Of a stretch of DNA of 64,000 nt, positions 15,957-24,086 are shown piece by piece. Position 1 is the first letter of the stretch; the number at the start of each line of letters is the position of its first letter. The translations under genes and the position numbers were made by a program. The notes beneath the pieces were generated by a model, which saw only the letters and a program-made list of their open reading frames with translations, ran no database searches and was not told where the DNA came from. Source of the DNA: Rhodobacteraceae bacterium Alg238-R152 (lineage in GTDB: Bacteria > Pseudomonadota > Alphaproteobacteria > Rhodobacterales > Rhodobacteraceae); contig UNRJ01000002.1 of assembly GCA_900537125.1 (NCBI GenBank), positions 496,001 through 560,000 of the forward strand, given 5' to 3'.

Positions 15957-17183
15957 TTATTCCGCACTCAACCGTTGCCGCGCAGCGGTGGCCTGTTCGT
16001 GGGCCTCTGACACAGCATTGATCACCCGGTCGATGTCAGCGTCGGTGTGGGAAGCTGAAATGAAAAAGCGGATGCGCGGCATGTCCTTGGGAACGCCTAC
16101 GTGCACAACGGGTGGGGCATAGATGCCTTGATCCATCAGGGCTTGAGCCACAAAGACACAATCATCAGGTGTTTCAAATAAGATGGGCACAACAGCTTCG
16201 CCAATGGCTGTGCCGGTGTTGAGGTTTGCTTCGGCGGCTTTCGCCATAAACCGTTGAGAGTTGGCGCGAAGTTTGGCAACGCGTTCCGGCTCATTGCGCA
16301 ATATGCGCAGCGCGGCGTGGGCGCTGGCAGTTGTTGCTGGCGGCAGGCCAACTGAATACACAAATCCTGGCAGGCAAAACCGCATCCATTCGATCACGTC
16401 GGAGTTTGCCGCAACAAAACCACCGGATGACGCAAAGCTTTTGGATAGGGTGCCAATGGCGATTTCCACGCGTTTTGGGTCTTCGCCGAAATGCTCACAC
16501 AGCCCACGGCCGGTTTCTCCCAAAACGCCGTAAGAATGCGCCTCATCTAGCAACAGCCAGGCGTCGTACGCATCTTTGATATCCAAAAGGCGCGGCAAGT
16601 CGGTGATGTCGCCATCCATGGAGAAAAGGCCATCTGTGCAAATCAGAATGCGGCCATGGTCGGCGCGATGTTTGTGCAGAAGGCGCTCCAGATCGTCGAG
16701 ATCATTATGGGCATAAGTCTCCATGCGTGCACGGACGCCTCGGGCCCCAACCACAATTGAATTGTGTGACAACTCGTCCACAAGCACCAAATCACGCGGC
16801 CCCAGCAGCAGACCGATCACCGACACATTTGTGAGATAGCCGGAAATGATCGACAGCACGCCACCCACACCCAGAAAATCGGCCATGTCCTCTTCGAGTG
16901 CGCGGTGCGCCAATCGCTCTCCGCCAACAAGTCGGGAGGCCCCCACGCCTGTACCTTGGGCATCAATCGCCGCTTTGGATGCCCCCACCGTGTCAGGATG
17001 ATGCATCAATCCCAAGTAATCGTAGTGTGACATCGAGAGGTAGCCTTGTGGCCATTGCGCTGACTGCGCCTCAAGCGCATCAGTTGGCACAAAGTAGGGG
17101 TGGCCGTTTTCGATCAACGCGCGCCCACTTAAACGAAAGCGGCGTTCAGCAAAGGCCAGGAAGCTGGAATTTGGTGTTGTCAT
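15957..17183 (-). CDS. serine palmitoyltransferase-like alpha-oxoamine synthase
   Basis: A 408-residue PLP enzyme of the AOS family, which condenses an amino acid with an acyl thioester with loss of CO2. H140 in DELSHNSIVVG is the PLP-stacking histidine, D213 and H216 lie in LLDEAHSYGVLG, and the PLP lysine is K248 in GTLSKSFASSGGF. Other family members are KBL, BioF, HemA and cysteate (capnine) acyltransferases. The operon context, with a KDSR-type reductase, favours serine palmitoyltransferase or a close analogue. No acyl-carrier protein or ceramide N-acyltransferase gene is adjacent. It is the first gene of the minus-strand cluster, transcribed away from the ABC uptake operon. Confidence 0.85.
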   Translation of the reverse strand: MTTPNSSFLAFAERRFRLSGRALIENGHPYFVPTDALEAQSAQWPQGYLSMSHYDYLGLMHHPDTVGASKAAIDAQGTGVGASRLVGGERLAHRALEEDMADFLGVGGVLSIISGYLTNVSVIGLLLGPRDLVLVDELSHNSIVVGARGVRARMETYAHNDLDDLERLLHKHRADHGRILICTDGLFSMDGDITDLPRLLDIKDAYDAWLLLDEAHSYGVLGETGRGLCEHFGEDPKRVEIAIGTLSKSFASSGGFVAANSDVIEWMRFCLPGFVYSVGLPPATTASAHAALRILRNEPERVAKLRANSQRFMAKAAEANLNTGTAIGEAVVPILFETPDDCVFVAQALMDQGIYAPPVVHVGVPKDMPRIRFFISASHTDADIDRVINAVSEAHEQATAARQRLSAE

Positions 17184-17497
17184 TTATATCTCTGCCGCAA
17201 AACCGGCGCCAATAGCCAAACGGTCTGGTTTAAAATCAATCCTAAGAACACGCCGCAATCATATGCTCTTCGTATAATATGACTGTTAAGTCGCATTCGG
17301 TCCAGAACATTACAAGGACGGATTGCGCCTCAAGCGGGTTCAGGGGAATGGATTTCGGTCTTGATGCACAAATTGGTGGCGGAAGGGGCGTGCAGATCGC
17401 CTAGACGCTTGCTCCGACTGGGATAATCATGTTGAGTTAACAAAAGGCGCTCCGCCACCTAGTGGATAATAACGAGAGCGCGGCGAGGGAACTTGGT
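17184..17497. promoter_or_regulatory. divergent intergenic region between lipid cluster and peptide ABC operon
   Basis: About 310 nt without a convincing gene. It must hold the promoters of both the minus-strand lipid operon and the plus-strand ABC operon. The part nearest the lipid operon (17225-17290) is AT-rich and contains TATAATATGACT-like stretches. I cannot assign -35/-10 elements with confidence and see no clear operator palindrome. The bases GCGAGGGA at about 17483-17490 form the ribosome-binding site of the ABC gene. Confidence 0.4.
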
Positions 17498-19276
17498 GTG
17501 ACGGCACTTCTGACTGTAAAAAACCTGAGTATTGGCTTTGGGGATGATGCCCCTGTGGTTGAGGATGTCAGCTTTTCTGTATCGGCGGGTAAAACGCTTG
17601 CGCTGGTTGGGGAGAGTGGTTCCGGTAAGACATTGAGTTGTCGGTCTGCGCTGCGCATTTTGCCAGCCGCCGCGCAGATGCGGTCTGGGTCAATTGAGTT
17701 GCGCGACCGCGAGGGCGGGCACCCCGTTGATTTGATGAGCATCAGCGAAAAGCGGATGCAGGACATTCGCGGCAACCGCATCTCGATGATTTTCCAAGAA
17801 CCCATGCGCTCGCTGTCACCGTTACATCGGATTGGCAACCAGGTTTCTGAGGCACTTAAGCTGCACCGGGATTTCAACAGCGCTGAACGCAAAAGACGTG
17901 TGTTGGCAATGTTTGAACGGGTTGGATTTGTCGATCCGGTCCGGGTGTATGAAAGCTATCCATTTGAATTGTCTGGGGGTATGCGGCAGCGGGCGATGAT
18001 TGCCATGGCGATGGTGGGCCGGCCAGATGTCCTTATAGCGGATGAGCCAACCACGGCGTTGGATGTGACCACGCAAGCGCAGGTTCTGGGGCTGATCAAA
18101 GATTTGCAGGCTGAATACGGCATGGCAGTGGTGCTTGTGACACACGACTTGGGCGTGGTGGCCAACATGGCGGATGACGTGGTGGTGATGAACCGCGGCC
18201 GTGTGATGGAAAGTGGCCCTGCGGCGTTGATCCTTGACGACCCGCACCATCCCTACACACGGGATTTGATGGCGGCTGCGCCGGAGATACCTGCCACGCC
18301 ACAGAGGCGACCGGATGAGGCGGACCGCGATTACATTTTAGAAATGCGTGACGTCAACAAGACTTATGTTCTCAAAGGCAGCGCACCCTGGAAACCCAAA
18401 ACCGTAGTGCAAGCGGTGCGTGGCATTGATTTTGGCGTAGAGCGCGGCAAAACGCTGGCAGTGGTTGGGGAGTCTGGGTCGGGCAAAACCACCTGTGCCC
18501 GAATGGCGCTGGGCGCGGAGCGGGCGGATGCGGGCGCGTCGATCCTGTTTCGCGAGACCGCCGATTCCGAGCCGATGAACTTGCAGGACTTGGACAGCGT
18601 GGCGCGGCTGCAGTTCCAGCGCAAAGCACAGATGGTGTTTCAGGACCCTTACAGCACACTTAACCCACGGATGCGGGTCAAAGAGGCGCTGTGTGAGCCC
18701 ATGGAAATTCACGGCATTGGGTCACCCAGCGACCGCGTTGATCGTGCGGTGGAAATTCTCAAATGGGTGGGGCTCAATGAAAACATGCTGACCCGCTTTC
18801 CACATGCGTTTTCTGGCGGTCAACGGCAGCGCTTGTCGATTGCGCGGGCCTTGATGCTAAACCCCATTTTGCTGGTCTGTGACGAACCGACCTCGGCGCT
18901 GGATGTGTCGGTACAGGAACAGGTGTTACAGCTTCTCGAAGACATCCGTGATAGGCTGAACCTGAGCTATCTGTTCATCAGTCACGACCTTGCCGTGGTG
19001 GCGCGGATTGCGGATGAGGTGGCGGTGATGCGCTCGGGGCTGGTGGTCGAGCAAGGCCCGCCGGAGCAGTTGTTCTACAACCCGAAACATCCCTACACCA
19101 AAGCGTTGATCGCGGCGCAGCCAGAGCCGGACATCTCCCGGCCCATCGACCTAAAAATTGTGGCGCAGGGGGCGGGATCACCGTCGTCTTGGCCCGAAGA
19201 ATTCAGATTTGTCGGAACGGACGCCCCTCCGCTGACCGAGACCGACCCCGGACATAAGGTACGTTTCCATGTTTAG
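17498..19276 (+). CDS. fused double ATP-binding subunit of peptide/nickel-type ABC importer
   Basis: The preferred start is the GTG at 17498, about eight bases after GAGGGA; the open frame reaches a GTG at 17462. The product is about 592 residues and contains two complete nucleotide-binding domains. Each has a GESGSGKT Walker A, a signature (LSGGMRQRAMIAMA; FSGGQRQRLSIARA) and a Walker B (LIADEPTTALDV; LVCDEPTSALDV). Each also ends in an oligopeptide-type HPYT segment. This is the DppD-DppF arrangement fused in one chain, as in YejF/GsiA. It energises import by the two permeases encoded downstream. The ATPase comes first in this operon, and its stop overlaps the binding-protein start by 8 nt. 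Confidence 0.93.
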   Translation: MTALLTVKNLSIGFGDDAPVVEDVSFSVSAGKTLALVGESGSGKTLSCRSALRILPAAAQMRSGSIELRDREGGHPVDLMSISEKRMQDIRGNRISMIFQEPMRSLSPLHRIGNQVSEALKLHRDFNSAERKRRVLAMFERVGFVDPVRVYESYPFELSGGMRQRAMIAMAMVGRPDVLIADEPTTALDVTTQAQVLGLIKDLQAEYGMAVVLVTHDLGVVANMADDVVVMNRGRVMESGPAALILDDPHHPYTRDLMAAAPEIPATPQRRPDEADRDYILEMRDVNKTYVLKGSAPWKPKTVVQAVRGIDFGVERGKTLAVVGESGSGKTTCARMALGAERADAGASILFRETADSEPMNLQDLDSVARLQFQRKAQMVFQDPYSTLNPRMRVKEALCEPMEIHGIGSPSDRVDRAVEILKWVGLNENMLTRFPHAFSGGQRQRLSIARALMLNPILLVCDEPTSALDVSVQEQVLQLLEDIRDRLNLSYLFISHDLAVVARIADEVAVMRSGLVVEQGPPEQLFYNPKHPYTKALIAAQPEPDISRPIDLKIVAQGAGSPSSWPEEFRFVGTDAPPLTETDPGHKVRFHV

Positions 19277-21164
19277 AACCCCGATCCTTGCCGCGGCCTT
19301 TGCCGTCTTGGGCCTGAGCGTCGCGCAAGCGGCGGAGTATCAGGAGAGTAGCTTCTGGCAATCTGATGTGGATGCAGGAAGCCTGCCACCGGTGGCCGAA
19401 CGGGTGCCAGAAGAGCCTAAGGTTGTAGACCTCAAGCTGCGCAACCGCGAGCTTGGGCAACAAGGTGGCACGTTGCGCACCATGGTGACTCGCTCCAAAG
19501 ACGTGCGTCAGATGGTGGTTTACGGTTATGGTCGTTTGGTGGGGTTCAACGAGCGGTATGAGCTGGTTGCGGATATTCTCAAAAGTTTTGAGAACGAAGA
19601 CGACAAGAAGTTCACCCTGAACCTGCGCCCCGGCCACAAATGGTCTGACGGACATCCGTTTACATCTGAGGACTTCCGCTACTTCTGGGAAAACGTGGCC
19701 AATAATGAACTGTTGTCACCCTCCGGACCGGTCGATTTCCTACGGGTCGAGGGCGAGCTGCCAAAGGTCAGCTTCCCGGATGAGCACACCGTTATTTATG
19801 AATGGAGCAAGCCCAACCCGCAGTTTTTGCAAATGTTGGCCGAGGCCCGCCCTCCGTTTATCTACCGACCGTCGCACTATCTGAAGTCATATCATGCCGA
19901 TTTCACCGATGAAGAAGAGTTGCGTGAGCGGTTATATGAGGCGCGCGTGCGCAGCTGGGCGGCGCTGCACAACCGCCAAGACAACATGTATAAATTCGAC
20001 AATCCAGACCTGCCCACGTTGCAGCCTTGGATGATGGCAACCAAAGACGGCAAAACCCGCTTCCTGTTTGTGCGCAATCCTTACTATCACCGGGTCGATA
20101 CCAACGGTGTGCAATTGCCTTATGTCGATGTGATTGAAATGCAGGTGGTGGCACCAGGGCTTGTGGCGGCAAAAGCCAACGCCGGTGAGGTGGATTTGCA
20201 GGCGCGGGGGCTGGACTTTAAAGATGCGGCTATCCTGAAGAAGGGCGAGGCGTCTGGCGGCTACAAAACCAAGCTGTGGGGCAATGGTACCGCAAGTCAG
20301 ATCGCGATTTATCCCAACCTGAACTACAACGATGACGGCTGGCGCGAGGTTATGCGTGATGTGCGCTTCCGCCGGGCGTTGTCCTTGGCAATCAACCGCA
20401 AAACCATCAACAAAGGTCTGTATTTTGGTCTCGCGAAGCCCGGTGGCATGACTGTGTTGCCTATAAGCCCATTTTTTAAAGAGAAGAACCGCGATGCCTG
20501 GGCGATCCGCGATCTGGAAATGGCCAACACCCTGCTGGATGAAATGGGCTTGGACAAACGTGACAAAGATGGCTTCCGTCTGTTGCCGGACGGACGCCCA
20601 GCCTGGGTGGTGATTGAGACCGCAGGCGAGCGGCAGGAAGTGGAAAACGCGCTGCAGATCATCACTGACAACTGGGCAGAGATTGGCGTGAAGCTGATCA
20701 TGCGCCCGCTGGAACGTGATATTCTGCGCAACCGGGTTTATGCAGGCGAAACCATGGCCTCAACCTGGTTTGGCTGGGACAATGGGTTGCCGCAGCCTTA
20801 TACCTCACCGTCTTATCTGGCACCCTGGGATCAGGCGTTTCAGGCTTGGCCCAAATGGGGACAGTATCATCAGAACCACGGTGCGGTTGGGGAACCGCCC
20901 GATTTGCCAGCGGCCATTGAGCTGAACGATTTGGCACATCAGTGGACCAAGGCCTATTCCTCGGTGGATCGCGGTTTGATCTGGCAGCAGATGGTGGATA
21001 TTCACGCCGACAACGTGTTTGCGATTGGCATCATAAACGGCGCACCGCAACCGGTGGTGGTCAGCAACAGCCTGCGCAACGTGCCGGAGAAAGCCATCTG
21101 GGCCTGGTCTCCGGGCGCACATTTCGGGGTGCACCGCCCTGATGAATTTTTCTTCGCGGAATAG
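19269..21164 (+). CDS. periplasmic solute-binding protein, family 5 (peptide/oligosaccharide type)
   Basis: A 631-residue protein with an N-terminal signal peptide (cleavage likely after AQA at about residue 17-20) and the SBP_bac_5 fold. Recognisable blocks are FTLNLRPGHKWSDGHPFTSEDFRYFWE, here spanning residues about 115-140, and a later RRALSLAINRKTI. At over 600 residues it is longer than DppA/OppA and nearer to the YejA/AgpA-like group. It delivers its ligand to the downstream permeases. The ligand may be a peptide, an opine or an oligosaccharide and cannot be told apart by eye. It overlaps the ATPase gene by 8 nt and precedes the first permease by 9 nt. Confidence 0.92.
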   Translation: MFRTPILAAAFAVLGLSVAQAAEYQESSFWQSDVDAGSLPPVAERVPEEPKVVDLKLRNRELGQQGGTLRTMVTRSKDVRQMVVYGYGRLVGFNERYELVADILKSFENEDDKKFTLNLRPGHKWSDGHPFTSEDFRYFWENVANNELLSPSGPVDFLRVEGELPKVSFPDEHTVIYEWSKPNPQFLQMLAEARPPFIYRPSHYLKSYHADFTDEEELRERLYEARVRSWAALHNRQDNMYKFDNPDLPTLQPWMMATKDGKTRFLFVRNPYYHRVDTNGVQLPYVDVIEMQVVAPGLVAAKANAGEVDLQARGLDFKDAAILKKGEASGGYKTKLWGNGTASQIAIYPNLNYNDDGWREVMRDVRFRRALSLAINRKTINKGLYFGLAKPGGMTVLPISPFFKEKNRDAWAIRDLEMANTLLDEMGLDKRDKDGFRLLPDGRPAWVVIETAGERQEVENALQIITDNWAEIGVKLIMRPLERDILRNRVYAGETMASTWFGWDNGLPQPYTSPSYLAPWDQAFQAWPKWGQYHQNHGAVGEPPDLPAAIELNDLAHQWTKAYSSVDRGLIWQQMVDIHADNVFAIGIINGAPQPVVVSNSLRNVPEKAIWAWSPGAHFGVHRPDEFFFAE

Positions 21165-21173
21165 GAGCGCAGA

Positions 21174-22202
21174 ATGGCCCTGCTGCGCTTTGCGGTTTTC
21201 CGGTTCCTGACCATGCTGGCCACACTTGTTGTGGTGTCGGTCTTGGTGTTTTTGATCATCACCCTGCCGCCGGGGGATTACCTGTCCAACCAGATCAACG
21301 AGCTGCGGGCCACCGGCCAGTCGGCGGGCATTGCCAAGGCGGAGTTTCTGCGCGCGGAGTATTCACTGGATCAGCCGCTCTATAAACAATACCTGATCTG
21401 GGCCGGATTTATGCCAGGGCCACATGGGTTTGCCGGGCTGTTGCAGGGTGAATTTGGCTGGTCGTTTGAGTTTGACAAACCGGTGGCGGATTTGGTGGGC
21501 GGCGCTCTGTGGATGACGGTGTTGGTCAATCTGGCGGCGGTGTTGTTCATCTATGCGGTGGCCTTGCCGCTCGGCATTCTGGCGGCGGCAAAATCCAAAA
21601 CCTGGGTGGACTATACCTCCGCTTTTGTTGGATATTTGGGCTTGGCCACGCCAAACTTCCTGCTGGCGCTAATCTTGTTTTACTATGGCAACCGCTATCT
21701 CAATCTGCCAATCGGCGGGTTGATGGACCCGCAATACGAAGGCCAACCGATGAGCTTTGGCAAGATGAAGTCGGTGCTCATCCACCTGATTATTCCGACG
21801 TTTGTGATTGGCACGTCAGGCGCGGCGGCAATGATGCAGCGGCTCCGGGCAAACCTGCTGGATGAGCTGGGCAAACCTTATGTGGAAACCGCCCGTGCCA
21901 AAGGCATGAGCGAGCCGCGCATGTTGACCAAATACCCGCTGCGCGTGGCGTTTAACCCGTTTGTGGCGGACATTGGCACGCTGCTGCCGTCACTGATCTC
22001 GGGTTCGGTTCTGGTCTCGGTGGTGTTGGGCCTGCAAACCATTGGGCCGCTGTTGCTGACCGCGTTGAAGTCACAAGATTTGTTCCTGTCGGCCTTTGTG
22101 CTGATGTTTGTGGCGCTGCTGACCTTGATTGGCACCTTGGTGTCTGACCTGTTGCTGGCGCTGCTGGATCCGCGCATTCGATTTGGAGGGCGGGAGCGAT
22201 GA
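21174..22202 (+). CDS. ABC importer permease, DppB/OppB type
   Basis: A 342-residue inner-membrane protein with about six helices. The first lies at residues 10-32, followed by the DppB-type long periplasmic loop. The family's EAA coupling loop is visible as ETARAKGMSEPRMLTKYPLRVAFNP. It starts 9 nt after the binding-protein gene with GGAGCG upstream and overlaps the next permease by 4 nt (ATGA). It forms the translocation channel together with the second permease. Confidence 0.93.
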   Translation: MALLRFAVFRFLTMLATLVVVSVLVFLIITLPPGDYLSNQINELRATGQSAGIAKAEFLRAEYSLDQPLYKQYLIWAGFMPGPHGFAGLLQGEFGWSFEFDKPVADLVGGALWMTVLVNLAAVLFIYAVALPLGILAAAKSKTWVDYTSAFVGYLGLATPNFLLALILFYYGNRYLNLPIGGLMDPQYEGQPMSFGKMKSVLIHLIIPTFVIGTSGAAAMMQRLRANLLDELGKPYVETARAKGMSEPRMLTKYPLRVAFNPFVADIGTLLPSLISGSVLVSVVLGLQTIGPLLLTALKSQDLFLSAFVLMFVALLTLIGTLVSDLLLALLDPRIRFGGRER

Positions 22203-23350
22203 GCATGCAACCCGATGGCCGCTATGTTGATCAGGCGCCGTATGATCCGGAAGCCGCGGCAGAGGCGCGCAGCGCAGAGCTGGATATGTCCAATGCGCGG
22301 CTGTTGTGGCTGCGGTTTAAGGAACACAAGCTGGGCTTGATTTCCGGCGCCTTCCTGCTGTTGGCCTATTTGTCGCTGCCGTTTGCCGGATTTTTTGCAC
22401 CCTATTCGCCCAACGAGCGGCTGGAAGACTACATCTACGCGCCGCCGCAACGGATACATTTTATGCATGAGGGCGCATTTGTGGGTCCGCATGTCTACCC
22501 AACCGTGGCGGAAATGGATCTGGAGACCTTCAGTTGGAAATATGTGCAGGACACGGAAACGCCTGCCATGTTGGAGTTCTTCTGTGAAGGCTCGGATTAC
22601 AAACTGGCAGGGTTGATCCCGTCCAACACCCACCTGTTCTGTGCCCCCGAAGGCGCGACGCTGTTCCTGTTTGGTGCAGACCGACTTGGGCGGGATGTGT
22701 TCTCGCGTATCTTCTACGGGGCGCAGCTGTCGCTGACCGTGGGCCTAGTGGGCATCACTGTGTCCTTTGTGATTGGCATCGTTTTGGGCTCGATTGCGGG
22801 GTATTTTGGCGGTTTCCTTGATTGGATCATCAACCGTGTGATCGAAGTGCTGCGCAGCCTGCCGGAATTGCCATTGTGGCTGGCTTTATCTGCCGCCGTT
22901 CCCTCACATTGGGGGCCGGTGTCGGTGTTTTTCATCATCTCGATCATCTTGGGGATACTCGATTGGCCTGGATTGGCGCGTGCGGTGCGGTCCAAATTCC
23001 TCAGCCTGCGGGAGGAAGAGTTTGTCAAAGCGGCCGAAATGATGGGCGCGAAACCCAGCCGCGTGATCAAGAAACACCTGCTGCCCAACTTCCTCAGTCA
23101 CCTGATTGCCAGCGCAACGCTATCCATTCCGGCAATGATTCTTGGCGAAACCGCCCTGTCATTCCTTGGCCTTGGCCTGCGGGCACCAGCGGTGAGTTGG
23201 GGCGTGATGCTGAATGATGCGCAGAATCTGGCGTCGATTGAGATCTACCCGTGGACGGCGATTCCAATGCTGCCCATTGTGATTGTGGTGCTGGCGTTCA
23301 ACTTCTTTGGGGATGGCTTGCGCGACGCAATGGACCCGAACCGGAGCTAA
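22199..23350 (+). CDS. ABC importer permease, DppC/OppC type
   Basis: A 383-residue partner permease. It has a cytoplasmic N-terminal extension of about 40 residues, a first helix, and then a long periplasmic insertion (about 70-155) before the five core helices. The coupling loop EFVKAAEMMGAKPSRVIKKHLLPN is clear, as is the DRLGRDVFSRI segment typical of DppC. The long insertion between helix 1 and the core is characteristic of the YejE-like branch. It is the last gene of the operon and converges with the J-domain gene 34 nt downstream. Confidence 0.93.
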   Translation: MSMQPDGRYVDQAPYDPEAAAEARSAELDMSNARLLWLRFKEHKLGLISGAFLLLAYLSLPFAGFFAPYSPNERLEDYIYAPPQRIHFMHEGAFVGPHVYPTVAEMDLETFSWKYVQDTETPAMLEFFCEGSDYKLAGLIPSNTHLFCAPEGATLFLFGADRLGRDVFSRIFYGAQLSLTVGLVGITVSFVIGIVLGSIAGYFGGFLDWIINRVIEVLRSLPELPLWLALSAAVPSHWGPVSVFFIISIILGILDWPGLARAVRSKFLSLREEEFVKAAEMMGAKPSRVIKKHLLPNFLSHLIASATLSIPAMILGETALSFLGLGLRAPAVSWGVMLNDAQNLASIEIYPWTAIPMLPIVIVVLAFNFFGDGLRDAMDPNRS

Positions 23351-23384
23351 GGCTGCGGTTCGGCGCTGTTTAAGACTCAGTGAG

Positions 23385-23909
23385 TCAGTGGCAGGCGGAG
23401 AGCACGGGGCGCGTTGCGGCGGTGCTGAGTGTCTTGCGGGTGCCTTCAAACGCCGCGCGGGCGGTGTTGATCAGCGATTGCTCCGCACGATTCCATTTGG
23501 TGGTGGTCTGTAGCGCGATCTGGCGCGGTTTTGGCTCTTCCAAACGGGGTGCAGGTTCGGCGACTTTTGTGGCCTGCGCGGCCTGCCAGGCTTTTGCGGC
23601 TTTGCGCGCCATGGCGTCGCGCTGACGGCGCCACGCTTGGCACTCTGCGGCCTGACGGGCTGTGCGAGAGCGACGGCGCGGGCGCTGCTTTGGCGCGGAC
23701 AGTGCGTCGTTCAGCGCACGGTGGTGGGCCACAGCGTCATAAGCTGCGTTGATCTCGCTCATGCGCCGCGAGGCTTCCTCAGGATCGATTTTGGCAAGAT
23801 CAGGATGGTAGCGCCGCGCCAGTCTTCGCCACGCGGCCTGCATCTCTTTTTCAGAAGCGGCGGGTGTGACCTGCAAGAGGTCGTAAGCGTATGCGAGATC
23901 ATGTGCCAT
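23385..23909 (-). CDS. J-domain (DnaJ-like) protein
   Basis: A 174-residue protein with an N-terminal J domain (residues 6-65) including the invariant HPD tripeptide in RRYHPDLAKI. A basic, arginine- and alanine-rich helical region follows, without zinc finger or CTDs. Type III J proteins of this kind recruit DnaK to a specific client. The client here is unknown. The gene stands alone, convergent with the ABC operon. Confidence 0.85.
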   Translation of the reverse strand: MAHDLAYAYDLLQVTPAASEKEMQAAWRRLARRYHPDLAKIDPEEASRRMSEINAAYDAVAHHRALNDALSAPKQRPRRRSRTARQAAECQAWRRQRDAMARKAAKAWQAAQATKVAEPAPRLEEPKPRQIALQTTTKWNRAEQSLINTARAAFEGTRKTLSTAATRPVLSACH

Positions 23910-24028
23910 GGGATGAGTGTGGGCCTTTGAGCTTCATTCATCAAGTATTTGGCTAAAATTCTAACTATCTTCTTAAGGGCACGTTTAGGAGTGTGCAGCA
24001 TTTGGTAAACGTCGCCATAAAAGAAACA

Positions 24029-24053
24029 GGGCACGCGCTTGCCACACGTGCCC
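24029..24053 (-). terminator. probable terminator after the large MscS gene
   Basis: The inverted repeat GGGCACG / CGTGCCC (7 bp, 11-nt loop) lies 34 nt beyond the stop of the minus-strand channel gene. It is followed on that strand by the T-rich TGTTTCTTTTATGG. The stem is short, so the call is moderate. Confidence 0.5.
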
Positions 24054-24086
24054 CATGGTCAGTTTTGGGTGATCAGAAAAGCGTGC

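Noticed and set aside
15957-17183. 2-amino-3-ketobutyrate CoA ligase or BioF as identity of the AOS enzyme
   Set aside because: No threonine dehydrogenase or bio genes are near, and the same operon has a KDSR-type reductase and inositol-lipid genes, so serine palmitoyltransferase-like is preferred. This is context-based, not proven.
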